A stretch of 64,000 nucleotides of DNA from Mycobacterium sp. ITM-2016-00316 (lineage in GTDB: Bacteria > Actinomycetota > Actinomycetes > Mycobacteriales > Mycobacteriaceae). Shown piece after piece: positions 6,897-15,268 of the stretch (within the stretch, counting starts at the first letter, position 1; each line of letters starts with the position of its first letter). Both the position numbers and the translations under genes were made by a program. Location: positions 1,860,001 to 1,924,000 of the forward strand of contig NZ_CP134398.1 in assembly GCF_002968335.2 (NCBI RefSeq). The letters are read 5' to 3'. The notes beneath the pieces are model-generated. The model saw only the letters and a program-made list of their open reading frames with translations. It had not been told where the DNA came from and searched no databases.

Positions 6897-9800
6897 TGCA
6901 GGATGCACATCGCGACGCGCTCGCCGCGCTTCGCCTCACCTGGGCGCCCACCAGTGACGATCTGTGGCGCCCGCAGGCCACCCACGTGGACGGCCTCAAC
7001 GAGCGCGCCATCGAGGACGTCATGGACGCGTTCGGCGACGCGCTGCGTGATCCCGACACCGCCCCGCTGGGCGTCGCGATCCGCGGTCAGGCCGGCTCGG
7101 GCAAGACCCACCTGCTCGGCCAGATCCGCGAACGCGTGCAGGCCGGCGGCGGATTCTTCTTCGTCGTCGAACTGCTGGACGCCGCCAGCTTCTGGGAATC
7201 GGTGCGCAGCGGCGTCCTGGAGAGCCTCGGCCGCCCCGGTGAGCACCGCGAAACCCAGCTCAAGGACCTGCTGTGGGAGTTGTCCTCCATCGCGCACGTC
7301 TCGCGCGCCGACCGCCGCGCCATCATCGGCGACGAGGACCTCGAACCCGAGGTGCTCGACGACTTCGTCAACACGCTGGCCAAGGCGCGCCGCGATGTCC
7401 GCGACTGCCACCAGACCCTGCGTGCGCTGGTGTTGTTGGCCGCCAACGATCTTGGCGCCCGCGATATCGGCGACGCCTACCTGCAGGCCAGCGAGGAGGT
7501 CGGCGCCGAGGACCGTCAGGCCTGGCGGTTGCGCGGCACCAGCCCGTCCGCGCAGCAGTGCGTGCGCGATATCGCCCGGCTCACCGCGCTGGCCGGGCCC
7601 GCGGTGCTGGCGCTCGACCAGATCGACACCCTGCTCGCGCAGACCTCCACGCGCACCGACGAGGCCGGACCCGACGCCGACGGCGTGCTCGAGCAGGTCG
7701 CGCACGGCCTGATGTCGCTGCGGCAATCCATGCGGCGCACCGTCGCGGTGGTGGCGTGTCTGCCCTCGGCGTGGGAACGCATCCGCGATCACGCCACCGC
7801 CAGCGTGTCCGACCGGTTCCGGGTCACCGCGCCGCTGGCGCCGCTGCCCAGCGCCGATATCGGCCGCGCCATCCTGGAACGCCGGTTCGCCGCCAGCTAC
7901 GCCTCGGTCGGGTTCACCCCGCCGTACCCGAGCTGGCCGATCCTGCCCGCGGCCTTCGACGGCGCCGCCGGGCACACCCCGCGCCAGCTGCTGATCCGCG
8001 CCGACAAACACGTCCGCGACTGCCTGCTGCGCCGCGAGGTCATCGAGATCCACCGCTTCGGAGCCGTCCCCAAACCGTCGGATCCCCAGCCGGACAACGA
8101 CATCGACACCTCGCCGATCGACCGGCGCTTCGCCGAGTACCGCCGCCGCGCCGTCACCGCCGCCGCCCTGGACCCCGACGGCGAGGACACCGCGGTGCCC
8201 GCCCTGCTCAACGCCGCGCTGACGGCGTGGATCGTCGAACACGGCGATGACCAATCCTACAAGTGCGACCCGCCGCCCGGCTCACACGTCGTGCTGCACG
8301 CCCGGCTGCGCCACACCATCGACTCGGCCACCGACGACGAACGGCACTGGGCGTTTCGCGCGGTCGGCGCCACCAACGCCGTCGCCGCCCAGAACCGCAT
8401 CAAGAAGGCCTACAGCGCAACGGGTCTCGGGTCCGGATCGGACCGGCGCGGGCTGTTCCTGCTGCGCAACGACCCCTGGCCGAGCGGACCGAAGACCCAG
8501 AGCCTGATCGACGAGGTCAAGGCCGCCGGCGGGCGGACTTTGGCGTTGGCCGACAACGACATCCGCACCATGGCCGCGCTGCGCGACCTGATCGCCGAGG
8601 ACGTGCACGGGCTGACCGACTGGCTGCGTGAACGCCGGCCCGCGCACGGCATTACGCTGTTGCAGGAGGCCCTGGACTTCGAGGCGCCCGCCGCCGTGGT
8701 CGTCGAGCAGCCGGTAGCGGAACCCGAAGCGGAACCGCTGCCGGAAACCCAGGTGTCCGACACCCAGATCCCGCTCGGCATCGACCTGCACACCGACGAG
8801 ACGGTGGCGATCGATCTGGCCATGCTGCGCAAGCACATTGCCATCTTCGCCGGCTCCGGGTCGGGCAAGACGGTGCTGATCCGCCGCCTCGTCGAGGAGT
8901 GCGCACTGCGCGGGGTGTCCGCGATCGTGCTGGACCCCAACAACGACCTGTCGCGCCTGGGCACCGCGTGGCCGGTGCTGCCCAACGGCTGGCGGCCCTC
9001 CGACGAGGCCCGCGCCCAGGACTACCTGCAGAACACCGAGGTCGTCATCTGGACGCCGCGCCGCTCCAACGGTCGCCCGCTGGCGTTTCAGCCGCTGCCC
9101 GATTTCCCGAGTGTCGTCGATGACCGCGACGAGTACCAGGATGCAGTCGAATCGGCCTGCGCCGCACTGGAACCCCGTGCGCTGATCGCCGGGCAGACAC
9201 AGAAGGCCAACCGGTCCCGCGCGGTGCTGCGGGAAGCGTTGCAGCAGTACGGCCGTCAACCCGCGCCGACGCTGGACGGGTTCATCGACATGCTCGCCGA
9301 CCTGCCCGACGACGTCAGCAACCTGGCCGACGGCCGCCGCATCGCCGCGGACATGGCCCAGGATCTGCGGGCCGCGATGGTCAACGACCCGATGTTCGGC
9401 GGCGCGGGCCAGCCCGTCGACCCGGGTGTGCTGCTGACTCCGTCGGAGGGCAAGCGGGCCAGGGTGTCGGTGATCAGCATGATCGGTCTGCAGTCCGACG
9501 AGGCGCGCCAGGGCTTCGTCAACCAGCTGCAGATGGCGTTGTTCGCCTGGATCAAACGCAACCCGGCGGGCGACCGGCCGCTGGGCGGGCTGCTGGTGAT
9601 GGACGAGGCGCAGACCCTCGCCCCGTCGCGCGGCACCACGGCCAGCACCCGCAGCACGCTGGCGCTGGCCTCCCAAGCCCGTAAGTACGGGCTGGGCCTG
9701 GTGTTCGCCACCCAGTCGCCGAAGGGCCTGCACAACCAGATCCCCGGCAATGCGACCACCCAGTTCTACGGGCTGCTGAACTCACCGGTGCAGATCGGCA

Positions 9801-9988
9801 CCGCCGAGGAAATGGCCAGGGCCAAGGGCGGATTGGTGCCCGATATCAGCCGCCTGCGGGCCGGCAACTTCTACGTCGCCACCGAGGGGGAGGCGTTCCA
9901 CCGCGTCGTCGCGCCGTGGTGCCTGTCCTATCACGCGGCCAGCCCGCCGTCGGCCGAGGACGTGCTGGCGTTGGCGCAGGCGGATTGA
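6896..9988 (+). CDS. Large two-ATPase protein: AAA/ORC-like N-half, HerA/FtsK-like C-half
   Basis: This 1030-residue protein has two complete P-loop modules. The first has Walker A GQAGSGKT at 64-71 and a Walker B-like LALDQID around 238-244, in an ORC/STAND-like AAA context. Between about 400 and 620 is a domain of mixed helices ending in an acidic Glu/Pro linker (around 600-620). The second module has Walker A GSGSGKT at 653-659 and Walker B VMDEAQ around 901-906. After it come SQARKYGLGLVFATQSPKG and a C-terminal FYVATEGE segment, all typical of HerA/VirB4/FtsK-like translocases. There is no membrane segment, so it is a soluble DNA-pumping or remodelling machine by inference. It is coupled to the small winged-helix-like gene. 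Confidence 0.8.
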   Translation: MQDAHRDALAALRLTWAPTSDDLWRPQATHVDGLNERAIEDVMDAFGDALRDPDTAPLGVAIRGQAGSGKTHLLGQIRERVQAGGGFFFVVELLDAASFWESVRSGVLESLGRPGEHRETQLKDLLWELSSIAHVSRADRRAIIGDEDLEPEVLDDFVNTLAKARRDVRDCHQTLRALVLLAANDLGARDIGDAYLQASEEVGAEDRQAWRLRGTSPSAQQCVRDIARLTALAGPAVLALDQIDTLLAQTSTRTDEAGPDADGVLEQVAHGLMSLRQSMRRTVAVVACLPSAWERIRDHATASVSDRFRVTAPLAPLPSADIGRAILERRFAASYASVGFTPPYPSWPILPAAFDGAAGHTPRQLLIRADKHVRDCLLRREVIEIHRFGAVPKPSDPQPDNDIDTSPIDRRFAEYRRRAVTAAALDPDGEDTAVPALLNAALTAWIVEHGDDQSYKCDPPPGSHVVLHARLRHTIDSATDDERHWAFRAVGATNAVAAQNRIKKAYSATGLGSGSDRRGLFLLRNDPWPSGPKTQSLIDEVKAAGGRTLALADNDIRTMAALRDLIAEDVHGLTDWLRERRPAHGITLLQEALDFEAPAAVVVEQPVAEPEAEPLPETQVSDTQIPLGIDLHTDETVAIDLAMLRKHIAIFAGSGSGKTVLIRRLVEECALRGVSAIVLDPNNDLSRLGTAWPVLPNGWRPSDEARAQDYLQNTEVVIWTPRRSNGRPLAFQPLPDFPSVVDDRDEYQDAVESACAALEPRALIAGQTQKANRSRAVLREALQQYGRQPAPTLDGFIDMLADLPDDVSNLADGRRIAADMAQDLRAAMVNDPMFGGAGQPVDPGVLLTPSEGKRARVSVISMIGLQSDEARQGFVNQLQMALFAWIKRNPAGDRPLGGLLVMDEAQTLAPSRGTTASTRSTLALASQARKYGLGLVFATQSPKGLHNQIPGNATTQFYGLLNSPVQIGTAEEMARAKGGLVPDISRLRAGNFYVATEGEAFHRVVAPWCLSYHAASPPSAEDVLALAQAD

Positions 9989-10018
9989 CGCTGCGCGGAT
10001 TCGGGTACGCGCCACAGC

Positions 10019-10972
10019 ATGGATGTGTACAACGTTGCTTTCGAATGGACCGACACCAACAGACACTGGCTGGTGGAAGTGCCCATCAGAGTCACCGCGT
10101 ACCTGGTCATCGCGCTGATCGCGCGCTATCTGATCCACCGCGCCATCGACCGCGCCACCACCGGCAGAAACCCGAAGATCGTCGCCGAAGCCCAACCCGA
10201 CGCCGGCGAATCCCCGTCCAAAAAGCCGCCCCTGCTGCGCAATCTGCGCGAACGCTCCGGTTCGGCGAACGCCGCCAAGGTCGCCGCCCGCCGCCAGCAG
10301 CGCGCGCAGACCATCGGGTCGGTGCTGAAGTCGACCGTGTCGATCGTGTTGCTGGTCTGGGTGGTGCTGACCATCCTCAACGTCTTCGGGGTGAACATCG
10401 CGCCGTTCATCGCCTCGGCCGGCGTGGTCGGCCTGGCCATCGGTTTCGGCGCGCAGAACCTGGTGCGTGACTTCGTGACCGGTGTGTTCATGCTGCTGGA
10501 GGACCAGTACGGCGTCGGGGACACCGTCGACCTCGGCGAGGCCACCGGGGAGGTGGAATCCGTGGGCCTGCGCATCACCACCGTGCGCGATATCGACGGC
10601 ACACTCTGGTACGTCCGCAACGGCGAGATCGCCCGGGTCGGTAACATGAGCCAGGACTACGCGGTCGCCCGCGTCGAGGTGCCCGTCGCGCTGAACGCCG
10701 ACCTGCATGAGGCCGAGAGGGTCGCGCTGGACGCCGCGCGGGAGGCGATCAAGGACGAGGCCATCGCCGCCAAGGTGATCGGCGAGCCGGAGATGCTGGG
10801 TGTGCAGACCATGTCGGTGGACCAGGTGACGCTGCGGCTCACGCTGAAGACCAAGCCCAACGCGCAGTGGTCGGTGCAGCGCCGGCTGCGCCGCGAGATC
10901 CTGCGGGCCTACGACGAGAACGGTATCGACCTGCCCTACCCGCTGCTGCGGGCCTCCGCAGGGGCCGAGTAG
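10019..10972 (+). CDS. mscS: MscS-family mechanosensitive ion channel
   Basis: The 317-residue protein has an N-terminal helix (around 21-42), a basic loop, then two helices around 105-155. The second is the Gly/Ala-rich pore helix of MscS (IASAGVVGLAIGFGAQNLVRDFVTG). After it comes the beta domain (DQYGVGDTVDLGEATGEVESVGLRITTVRD) and the alpha/beta vestibule domain. MscS channels open on hypo-osmotic stretch and release small solutes. It lies 30 bases after the ATPase gene on the same strand, so co-transcription is possible, but a functional tie to the ATPase is not implied. Confidence 0.92.
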   Translation: MDVYNVAFEWTDTNRHWLVEVPIRVTAYLVIALIARYLIHRAIDRATTGRNPKIVAEAQPDAGESPSKKPPLLRNLRERSGSANAAKVAARRQQRAQTIGSVLKSTVSIVLLVWVVLTILNVFGVNIAPFIASAGVVGLAIGFGAQNLVRDFVTGVFMLLEDQYGVGDTVDLGEATGEVESVGLRITTVRDIDGTLWYVRNGEIARVGNMSQDYAVARVEVPVALNADLHEAERVALDAAREAIKDEAIAAKVIGEPEMLGVQTMSVDQVTLRLTLKTKPNAQWSVQRRLRREILRAYDENGIDLPYPLLRASAGAE

Positions 10973-10975
10973 CCC

Positions 10976-13054
10976 CTAGATCAGGGCGTCGCAGGTGATG
11001 GGGAGATCGCGCACCCGCACCCCGGTGGCATGAAAGACCGCGTTGGCCACCGCCGCCGCGGAACCGACGATGCCGATCTCCCCGGCGCCGCGCGATCCCA
11101 TCGGGTTGGCGTGCTCGTCGACATCGTCGAGCGCGATCGCCTCGATGGCGGGAACGTCGGCGTGCGAACTGATGTGGTAGGTCGCGAAGTCGCGGGTCAC
11201 GATGTGCCCGAAGCGCGGATCGCGCACGCTGTGCTCATGCAAGGCCATCGACAGGCCCATCGTCATGCCGCCGATCAGCTGTGAGCGCAGCGTCGTCGGG
11301 TTGATCACCCGGCCCACCGAGAACACCCCCAACATCCGGGACACGTGCACCTCGCCGGTGAACCGGCTGACCCGCGCCTCCACGAAATGTGCACCGAAGG
11401 AGTACATCCCGAACTTCTCGGCCTCCTCGTTCGCGTCGGCTGCCGACGCGGTGGTGTGCACGCCGACCTCGGGGTGCTCGCCGTGGTCATGCCGGAAGGA
11501 CCGGGCCGCGGCGACGATGGCCCGCCCCCACGACGTGATGCCCGACGAGCCGCCGGCCACCGAGGCGCTCGGCAGCGCGGTGTCGCCGATCTGCAGGTCG
11601 ACCGCGGCCAACTCGACGCCCAGGGCATCGGCGGCGATCTGCGCCAGGGCGGTCCATGCGCCGGTGCCGATGTCGACCGCGCCGATCTGCACGACGAACC
11701 GGCCGGGCGTGGCGTGCTCGATGCGGGCGGTGTTGCCGGGCATCACCATCGCCGGGTACACCGCCGACGCGACACCGGAGCCGGTCAACCATTCACCCTC
11801 GCAACGATTTCCGGGCTTGGGGTCGCGGCCGGCCCAGCCGAACCGTTCGGCCCCGGTCTGCAGGCACTCGATGAGCCGACGGTTGGACCACGGGTTGCCG
11901 GTCTCCGGGTCGACGGGCGGCTCGTTGCGGATGCGCAGTTCGATGGGGTCGATATCGCAGGCCACGGCGAGTTCGTCCATCGCCACTTCCAGCGCGAACA
12001 TGCCGGGGCATTCACCGGGTGCCCGCATCCAGAACGGCACCGGGACATCCAGGGGCGCGAGTCGGTGCGAGGTTGCGCGGTTCGGCGCGGCGTACATCAT
12101 CCGCGTCGGGGTCGCGGTCTGCTCGGCGTACTCCTTGACCGTCGCGGTTTGTTCCACCACGTCATGGCTGATGGCGGTCAGGCTGCCGTCCGGCATGGCG
12201 CCCAGGCGCAGATGCTGGATGGTCGGAGTGCGGTAGCCGACCATGTCGAACATCTGTTGCCGCGTCAGCGCCAGTTTCACGTGCCAGCCCGGAAGTCGTT
12301 GCGCGGCCATCACGGCCAGCACATTGTGCGAATGCGGGGCACCCTTGGAGCCGAACCCGCCGCCGACGTTCTTGGCGATTATCCGCACCTGCTCGGGGTC
12401 CAGGCCGAACGCCGAAGCGATCTCCTTACGCGCGGCGTGCACACCCTGGGTGGAATCCCACAGCGTGAGCTCGTCGTTGTCCCACAGTGCGATACAGGCG
12501 TGCGGCTCCATCGGGCTGTTGTGCTCGTGCGGGGTGGTGTAGGTGTTGTCGATGACGACGGCCGCCTCGCGCAGTGCGGCCTCGGCATCGCCCTGGGCGG
12601 TCACGGCCGGGTAGTCCGGGTTGACCTGCTCGGGGGTGTAGAGCTTCGGGTGCTCGGCGGTCAGTTCGGCGTCGACGGGTTGCTCGTCGTATTCGACGCG
12701 CACCAGCGACGCTGCCTGCCGGGCGGTTTCGGCGCTCTCGGCGAGCACACCGCCGATCAGCTGGCCGCGGTAATGCACGGCGGGGTCCTGCAGCACCGCG
12801 AGGTCACCGTTGGAGGCGTCGGCGAGCTTCGGGGCGTCGAATACGGTGAGCACCGCGGCCACGCCGTCGATGGCTGCCGCCGCGGAGGTGTCCATGGCGG
12901 TGATGCGGCCGTGGGCGATGGTGGCCTGGATCGGATGCAGGTACACCGGGTTCTCGACGCCGAACTCGAAGGCGTACGGCGCGGTGCCGGTGACCTTGGC
13001 CGGGCCGTCCAGGCGGGTGACGGCGGTGCCCATCACGCGGTGTGCCAGCGTCAT
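10976..13054 (-). CDS. Molybdenum hydroxylase large subunit (PaoC/XDH-like, Mo cofactor)
   Basis: The 692-residue subunit belongs to the xanthine oxidase family. It carries the molybdopterin cytosine dinucleotide site in this family. Seen are the N-terminal domain start RLDGPAKVTGTAPYAFE, GGGFGSKG in the cofactor region, RAPGECPGMFALEVAMDELA, and the C-terminal GAGEIG loop with the catalytic Glu around residue 659. The start at ATG 13054 overlaps the stop of the FAD subunit (ATGA). Subunit order 2Fe-2S, FAD, Mo and the Fe-S cysteines in the FAD subunit point to the PaoABC aldehyde oxidoreductase type rather than purine dehydrogenase. No Tat signal is present. The substrate is unknown; aromatic or aliphatic aldehydes are the likeliest. 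Confidence 0.88.
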   Translation of the reverse strand: MTLAHRVMGTAVTRLDGPAKVTGTAPYAFEFGVENPVYLHPIQATIAHGRITAMDTSAAAAIDGVAAVLTVFDAPKLADASNGDLAVLQDPAVHYRGQLIGGVLAESAETARQAASLVRVEYDEQPVDAELTAEHPKLYTPEQVNPDYPAVTAQGDAEAALREAAVVIDNTYTTPHEHNSPMEPHACIALWDNDELTLWDSTQGVHAARKEIASAFGLDPEQVRIIAKNVGGGFGSKGAPHSHNVLAVMAAQRLPGWHVKLALTRQQMFDMVGYRTPTIQHLRLGAMPDGSLTAISHDVVEQTATVKEYAEQTATPTRMMYAAPNRATSHRLAPLDVPVPFWMRAPGECPGMFALEVAMDELAVACDIDPIELRIRNEPPVDPETGNPWSNRRLIECLQTGAERFGWAGRDPKPGNRCEGEWLTGSGVASAVYPAMVMPGNTARIEHATPGRFVVQIGAVDIGTGAWTALAQIAADALGVELAAVDLQIGDTALPSASVAGGSSGITSWGRAIVAAARSFRHDHGEHPEVGVHTTASAADANEEAEKFGMYSFGAHFVEARVSRFTGEVHVSRMLGVFSVGRVINPTTLRSQLIGGMTMGLSMALHEHSVRDPRFGHIVTRDFATYHISSHADVPAIEAIALDDVDEHANPMGSRGAGEIGIVGSAAAVANAVFHATGVRVRDLPITCDALI

Positions 13055-14046
13055 CGTGCACGTCCTTCCACGACGGAGGTCAGGGTAGCCACGATCGTCC
13101 GCTTCGTCAGCTCCACCTTGAACTCGTTGCCGTCCAACGGTTTTGACTGTGCCAGTTCGGCGGCGGCGGCCTGTTCGAACGCCTCCGCGCCGGCCGGTGC
13201 GCCGATGAGCGTCCGCTCGGCGAGGCGGGCCCGCCACGGCTTGTGCGCGACGCCGCCGAGCGCGATGCGGGCGGAGCCGATGGTGCCGTCCTCGATGACC
13301 AGTTCGGCGGCCACCGAGGTCAGCGCGAAGGCATAGGAGGCGCGGTCACGGACCTTGCGGTACGTGGAGTGCGCGCCGGCCGGTGGTGCGGGGATCTCGA
13401 CGGCGGTGATCAACGCACCGTGCGGCAGGGTGGTGTCGCGGTCGGGTTCGTCACCGGGCAGCCGGTAGAACTCGTCGATCGGCAGCCGGTGGTCACCGTC
13501 GGCATCCACGTAGACGATCTGCGCATCCAGCGCCGTCATCGCCACCGCCATGTCCGAGGGGTGCACCGCCACGCAGTGTTCGGAGGCGCCGAGGATGGCG
13601 TGATAACGCACATAGCCGCCGATGGCCGAGCAACCGGTACCGGGTTCGCGCTTGTTGCACGGCGTGCTGACGTCCTGGAAGTACACGCAGCGGGTGCGCT
13701 GCAACAGGTTTCCGCCGGTGGTTGCCAGATTGCGCAGCTGGCCGGACGCGCCGGAGAGCAGCGCGCGGGCCAGCACCGGGTAGTTCCCGCGCACCACCGG
13801 GTGGGCGGCCAGATCGGCGTTGCGCACATCGGCGCCGACGCGCAGTGACCCGTCGGGCTGCACGTCGATGTCCTGCAGCGGGAAGAGGTGCCCGACGTCG
13901 ACCAGCAGGGAGGGTTGTGCGACACCGAGTTTCATGTGGTCGACCAGGTTGGTGCCGCCGGCCAGGAACATGGCGTCGGGGTGCTCGGCGAGCGTGGTGA
14001 CCGCGTCCTCGACGCTGGTGGCGCGGTGATAGTCGAAGGGAATCAT
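13051..14046 (-). CDS. Molybdenum hydroxylase FAD subunit with extra 4Fe-4S site (PaoB-like)
   Basis: The 331-residue subunit has the FAD-binding PCMH motifs FLAGGTNLVDHMK and ATTGGNLLQRTRC. Right after these, a Cys-rich insert (RCVYFQDVSTPCNKREPGTGC) carries three of the four Cys that hold a 4Fe-4S cluster in E. coli PaoB. This insert is not found in ordinary xanthine dehydrogenase FAD subunits. The start at ATG 14046 overlaps the stop of the 2Fe-2S subunit, and its own stop overlaps the large-subunit start. It passes electrons between the Mo centre, Fe-S clusters and FAD. Confidence 0.88.
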   Translation of the reverse strand: MIPFDYHRATSVEDAVTTLAEHPDAMFLAGGTNLVDHMKLGVAQPSLLVDVGHLFPLQDIDVQPDGSLRVGADVRNADLAAHPVVRGNYPVLARALLSGASGQLRNLATTGGNLLQRTRCVYFQDVSTPCNKREPGTGCSAIGGYVRYHAILGASEHCVAVHPSDMAVAMTALDAQIVYVDADGDHRLPIDEFYRLPGDEPDRDTTLPHGALITAVEIPAPPAGAHSTYRKVRDRASYAFALTSVAAELVIEDGTIGSARIALGGVAHKPWRARLAERTLIGAPAGAEAFEQAAAAELAQSKPLDGNEFKVELTKRTIVATLTSVVEGRAR

Positions 14047-14558
14047 CGTGCCGCCGTCTGGATCGCGCCGACGATGTTCGGGTAGGCCGCGCAGCGACAC
14101 AGGTTGCCGCTCATGCGTTCCCGGATTTCCTCAACGGTGAGCTCGGGGGTGGCTTCCAGGTCGTCGCTGACGTGGCTGGGCGCACCGGATTTGACCTCGT
14201 CGAGCATGCCGACCGCCGAGCAGATCTGTCCAGGCGTGCAGTACCCGCACTGAAACCCGTCATGGTCCAGGAAGGCCTGCGCGACCGGGTGCAGCGCGTC
14301 GTCCTCGCCGAGGCCGGCGGCGGTGACGATCTCCGCGCCGTCGTGGGCGACGGCCAGACCGAGGCAGGTGGTGGCGCGGCGGCCGTCGATCAGGACGGTG
14401 CACGAGCCGCACTGGCCGTGGTCGCAGCCCTTCTTGGGGGCGGTCACGCCGAGGTGCTCGCGCAGCAGATCCAGCAGGGTGGTGCGGTTGTCGATGCGAA
14501 CCGTGCGGTCGGTGCCGTCGACGTGCACGGTGACCTCGGTGAAGTGGGCTGACTCCAT
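14043..14558 (-). CDS. Molybdenum hydroxylase 2Fe-2S subunit (PaoA-like)
   Basis: The 171-residue subunit holds two 2Fe-2S clusters. The plant-ferredoxin-like set GCDHGQCGSCTVLIDG plus a later Cys lies in the first half. The second set is CGYCTPGQ and the C-terminal CRC near residue 154. It is the first gene of the three-gene operon. Unlike E. coli PaoA it has no twin-arginine leader, so the enzyme should be cytoplasmic. No XdhC/PaoD-type maturation gene adjoins the operon. Confidence 0.9.
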   Translation of the reverse strand: MESAHFTEVTVHVDGTDRTVRIDNRTTLLDLLREHLGVTAPKKGCDHGQCGSCTVLIDGRRATTCLGLAVAHDGAEIVTAAGLGEDDALHPVAQAFLDHDGFQCGYCTPGQICSAVGMLDEVKSGAPSHVSDDLEATPELTVEEIRERMSGNLCRCAAYPNIVGAIQTAAR

Positions 14559-14625
14559 GGCGGGTGGTTACCCGGATGGATTGCGGCGAAACTCGGGCCC
14601 TGAGAAGCCGGCGGCGGCGAAGTTG

Positions 14626-14653
14626 GTACCTGTTTCAGTACCATATCAGGTAC
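14626..14653. promoter_or_regulatory. Probable operator of the RHH/Doc toxin-antitoxin operon
   Basis: GTACCTG and CAGGTAC form perfect arms 14 bases apart, and a further GTACC lies in the middle (14638-14642), giving three related half-sites. The array ends 10 bases before the antitoxin ATG. Multiple short half-sites next to the start are what a ribbon-helix-helix antitoxin would bind cooperatively. The assignment is inference from symmetry and place. Confidence 0.6.
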
Positions 14654-14663
14654 GATCGGCAGC

Positions 14664-14861
14664 ATGCCTTCGTTGAACCTCGACTTTGACGACGCCGAGA
14701 TGGACCTGATCCGCGCGGCTGCACGCGCCGATGACCTGTCGTTGAAGAAGTTCGTGCACGCCGCGGTGATGGAGCGCGCCAGTATGCACAAGCGCAGGGT
14801 CGCGGAGGCCGCCCGCGTAGTGGCCGAGCGTTCGGCCGAGCTCAACCGCCGTCTGGCATGA
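14664..14861 (+). CDS. Ribbon-helix-helix antitoxin paired with Doc
   Basis: The 65-residue protein opens with a beta strand (SLNLDF) and two helices ([28 protein letters not shown]), the MetJ/Arc ribbon-helix-helix pattern. A basic/acidic helical tail follows that can cover the toxin. It overlaps the toxin start (ATGA). Classical Doc toxins are usually paired with Phd-fold antitoxins, so this pairing is a different antitoxin class. It should neutralise Doc and repress the operon at the upstream palindromic half-sites. Confidence 0.75.
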   Translation: MPSLNLDFDDAEMDLIRAAARADDLSLKKFVHAAVMERASMHKRRVAEAARVVAERSAELNRRLA

Positions 14862-15268
14862 CGGAATACCTCGACCGCGAGGATGTCTTGACTGCGGGCT
14901 CGATTGCCTTCGGTGCGGAGCTTCAGGTCCGGGACTACGGACTGCTCGACGCCGCGATTGCCCGGCCGCAGGCCACGGTGTTCGGCGTCGATGCCTACCC
15001 GGCCATCTGGGACAAGGCTGCGGCGCTGCTGCAGTCCTTGGCGCGCAACCACGCGTTGGTCGACGGGAACAAGCGAACGGCCTGGGCGGCGGCGTGGACG
15101 TTCCTGCACATCAACGGTTTTGAACTGGCCGCAGACTTCGACGTGGATCGGGCCGAGGATCTGATGAACGAGGTAGCTACCACCGAACGTGGACTCGATG
15201 ACATCGCCGCGGCTCTGACCGGCTTCGCGACTACCCCTCCGCGGCAGCCACCAGCGACCGGAGCGTGA
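14858..15268 (+). CDS. doc: Doc-type Fic-fold kinase toxin
   Basis: The 136-residue protein has the Doc active-site motif HALVDGNKR (His65 to Arg73), followed by [17 protein letters not shown], matching Doc rather than longer Fic AMP-transferases. In the family, Doc phosphorylates elongation factor Tu and halts translation. All motif residues are present, so it should be active. Its 3' end overlaps the end of the convergent prfC gene by 38 bases, so the two genes cannot be separated without damage to one reading frame. Confidence 0.88.
   Translation: MTEYLDREDVLTAGSIAFGAELQVRDYGLLDAAIARPQATVFGVDAYPAIWDKAAALLQSLARNHALVDGNKRTAWAAAWTFLHINGFELAADFDVDRAEDLMNEVATTERGLDDIAAALTGFATTPPRQPPATGA

Noticed and set aside
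11345..13336. A 663-residue open frame on the plus strand opposite the molybdenum hydroxylase genes
   Set aside because: Shadow of a GC-rich gene on the other strand. It has no recognisable motifs, is rich in Gly, Arg and His, and the minus-strand genes are clear family members.
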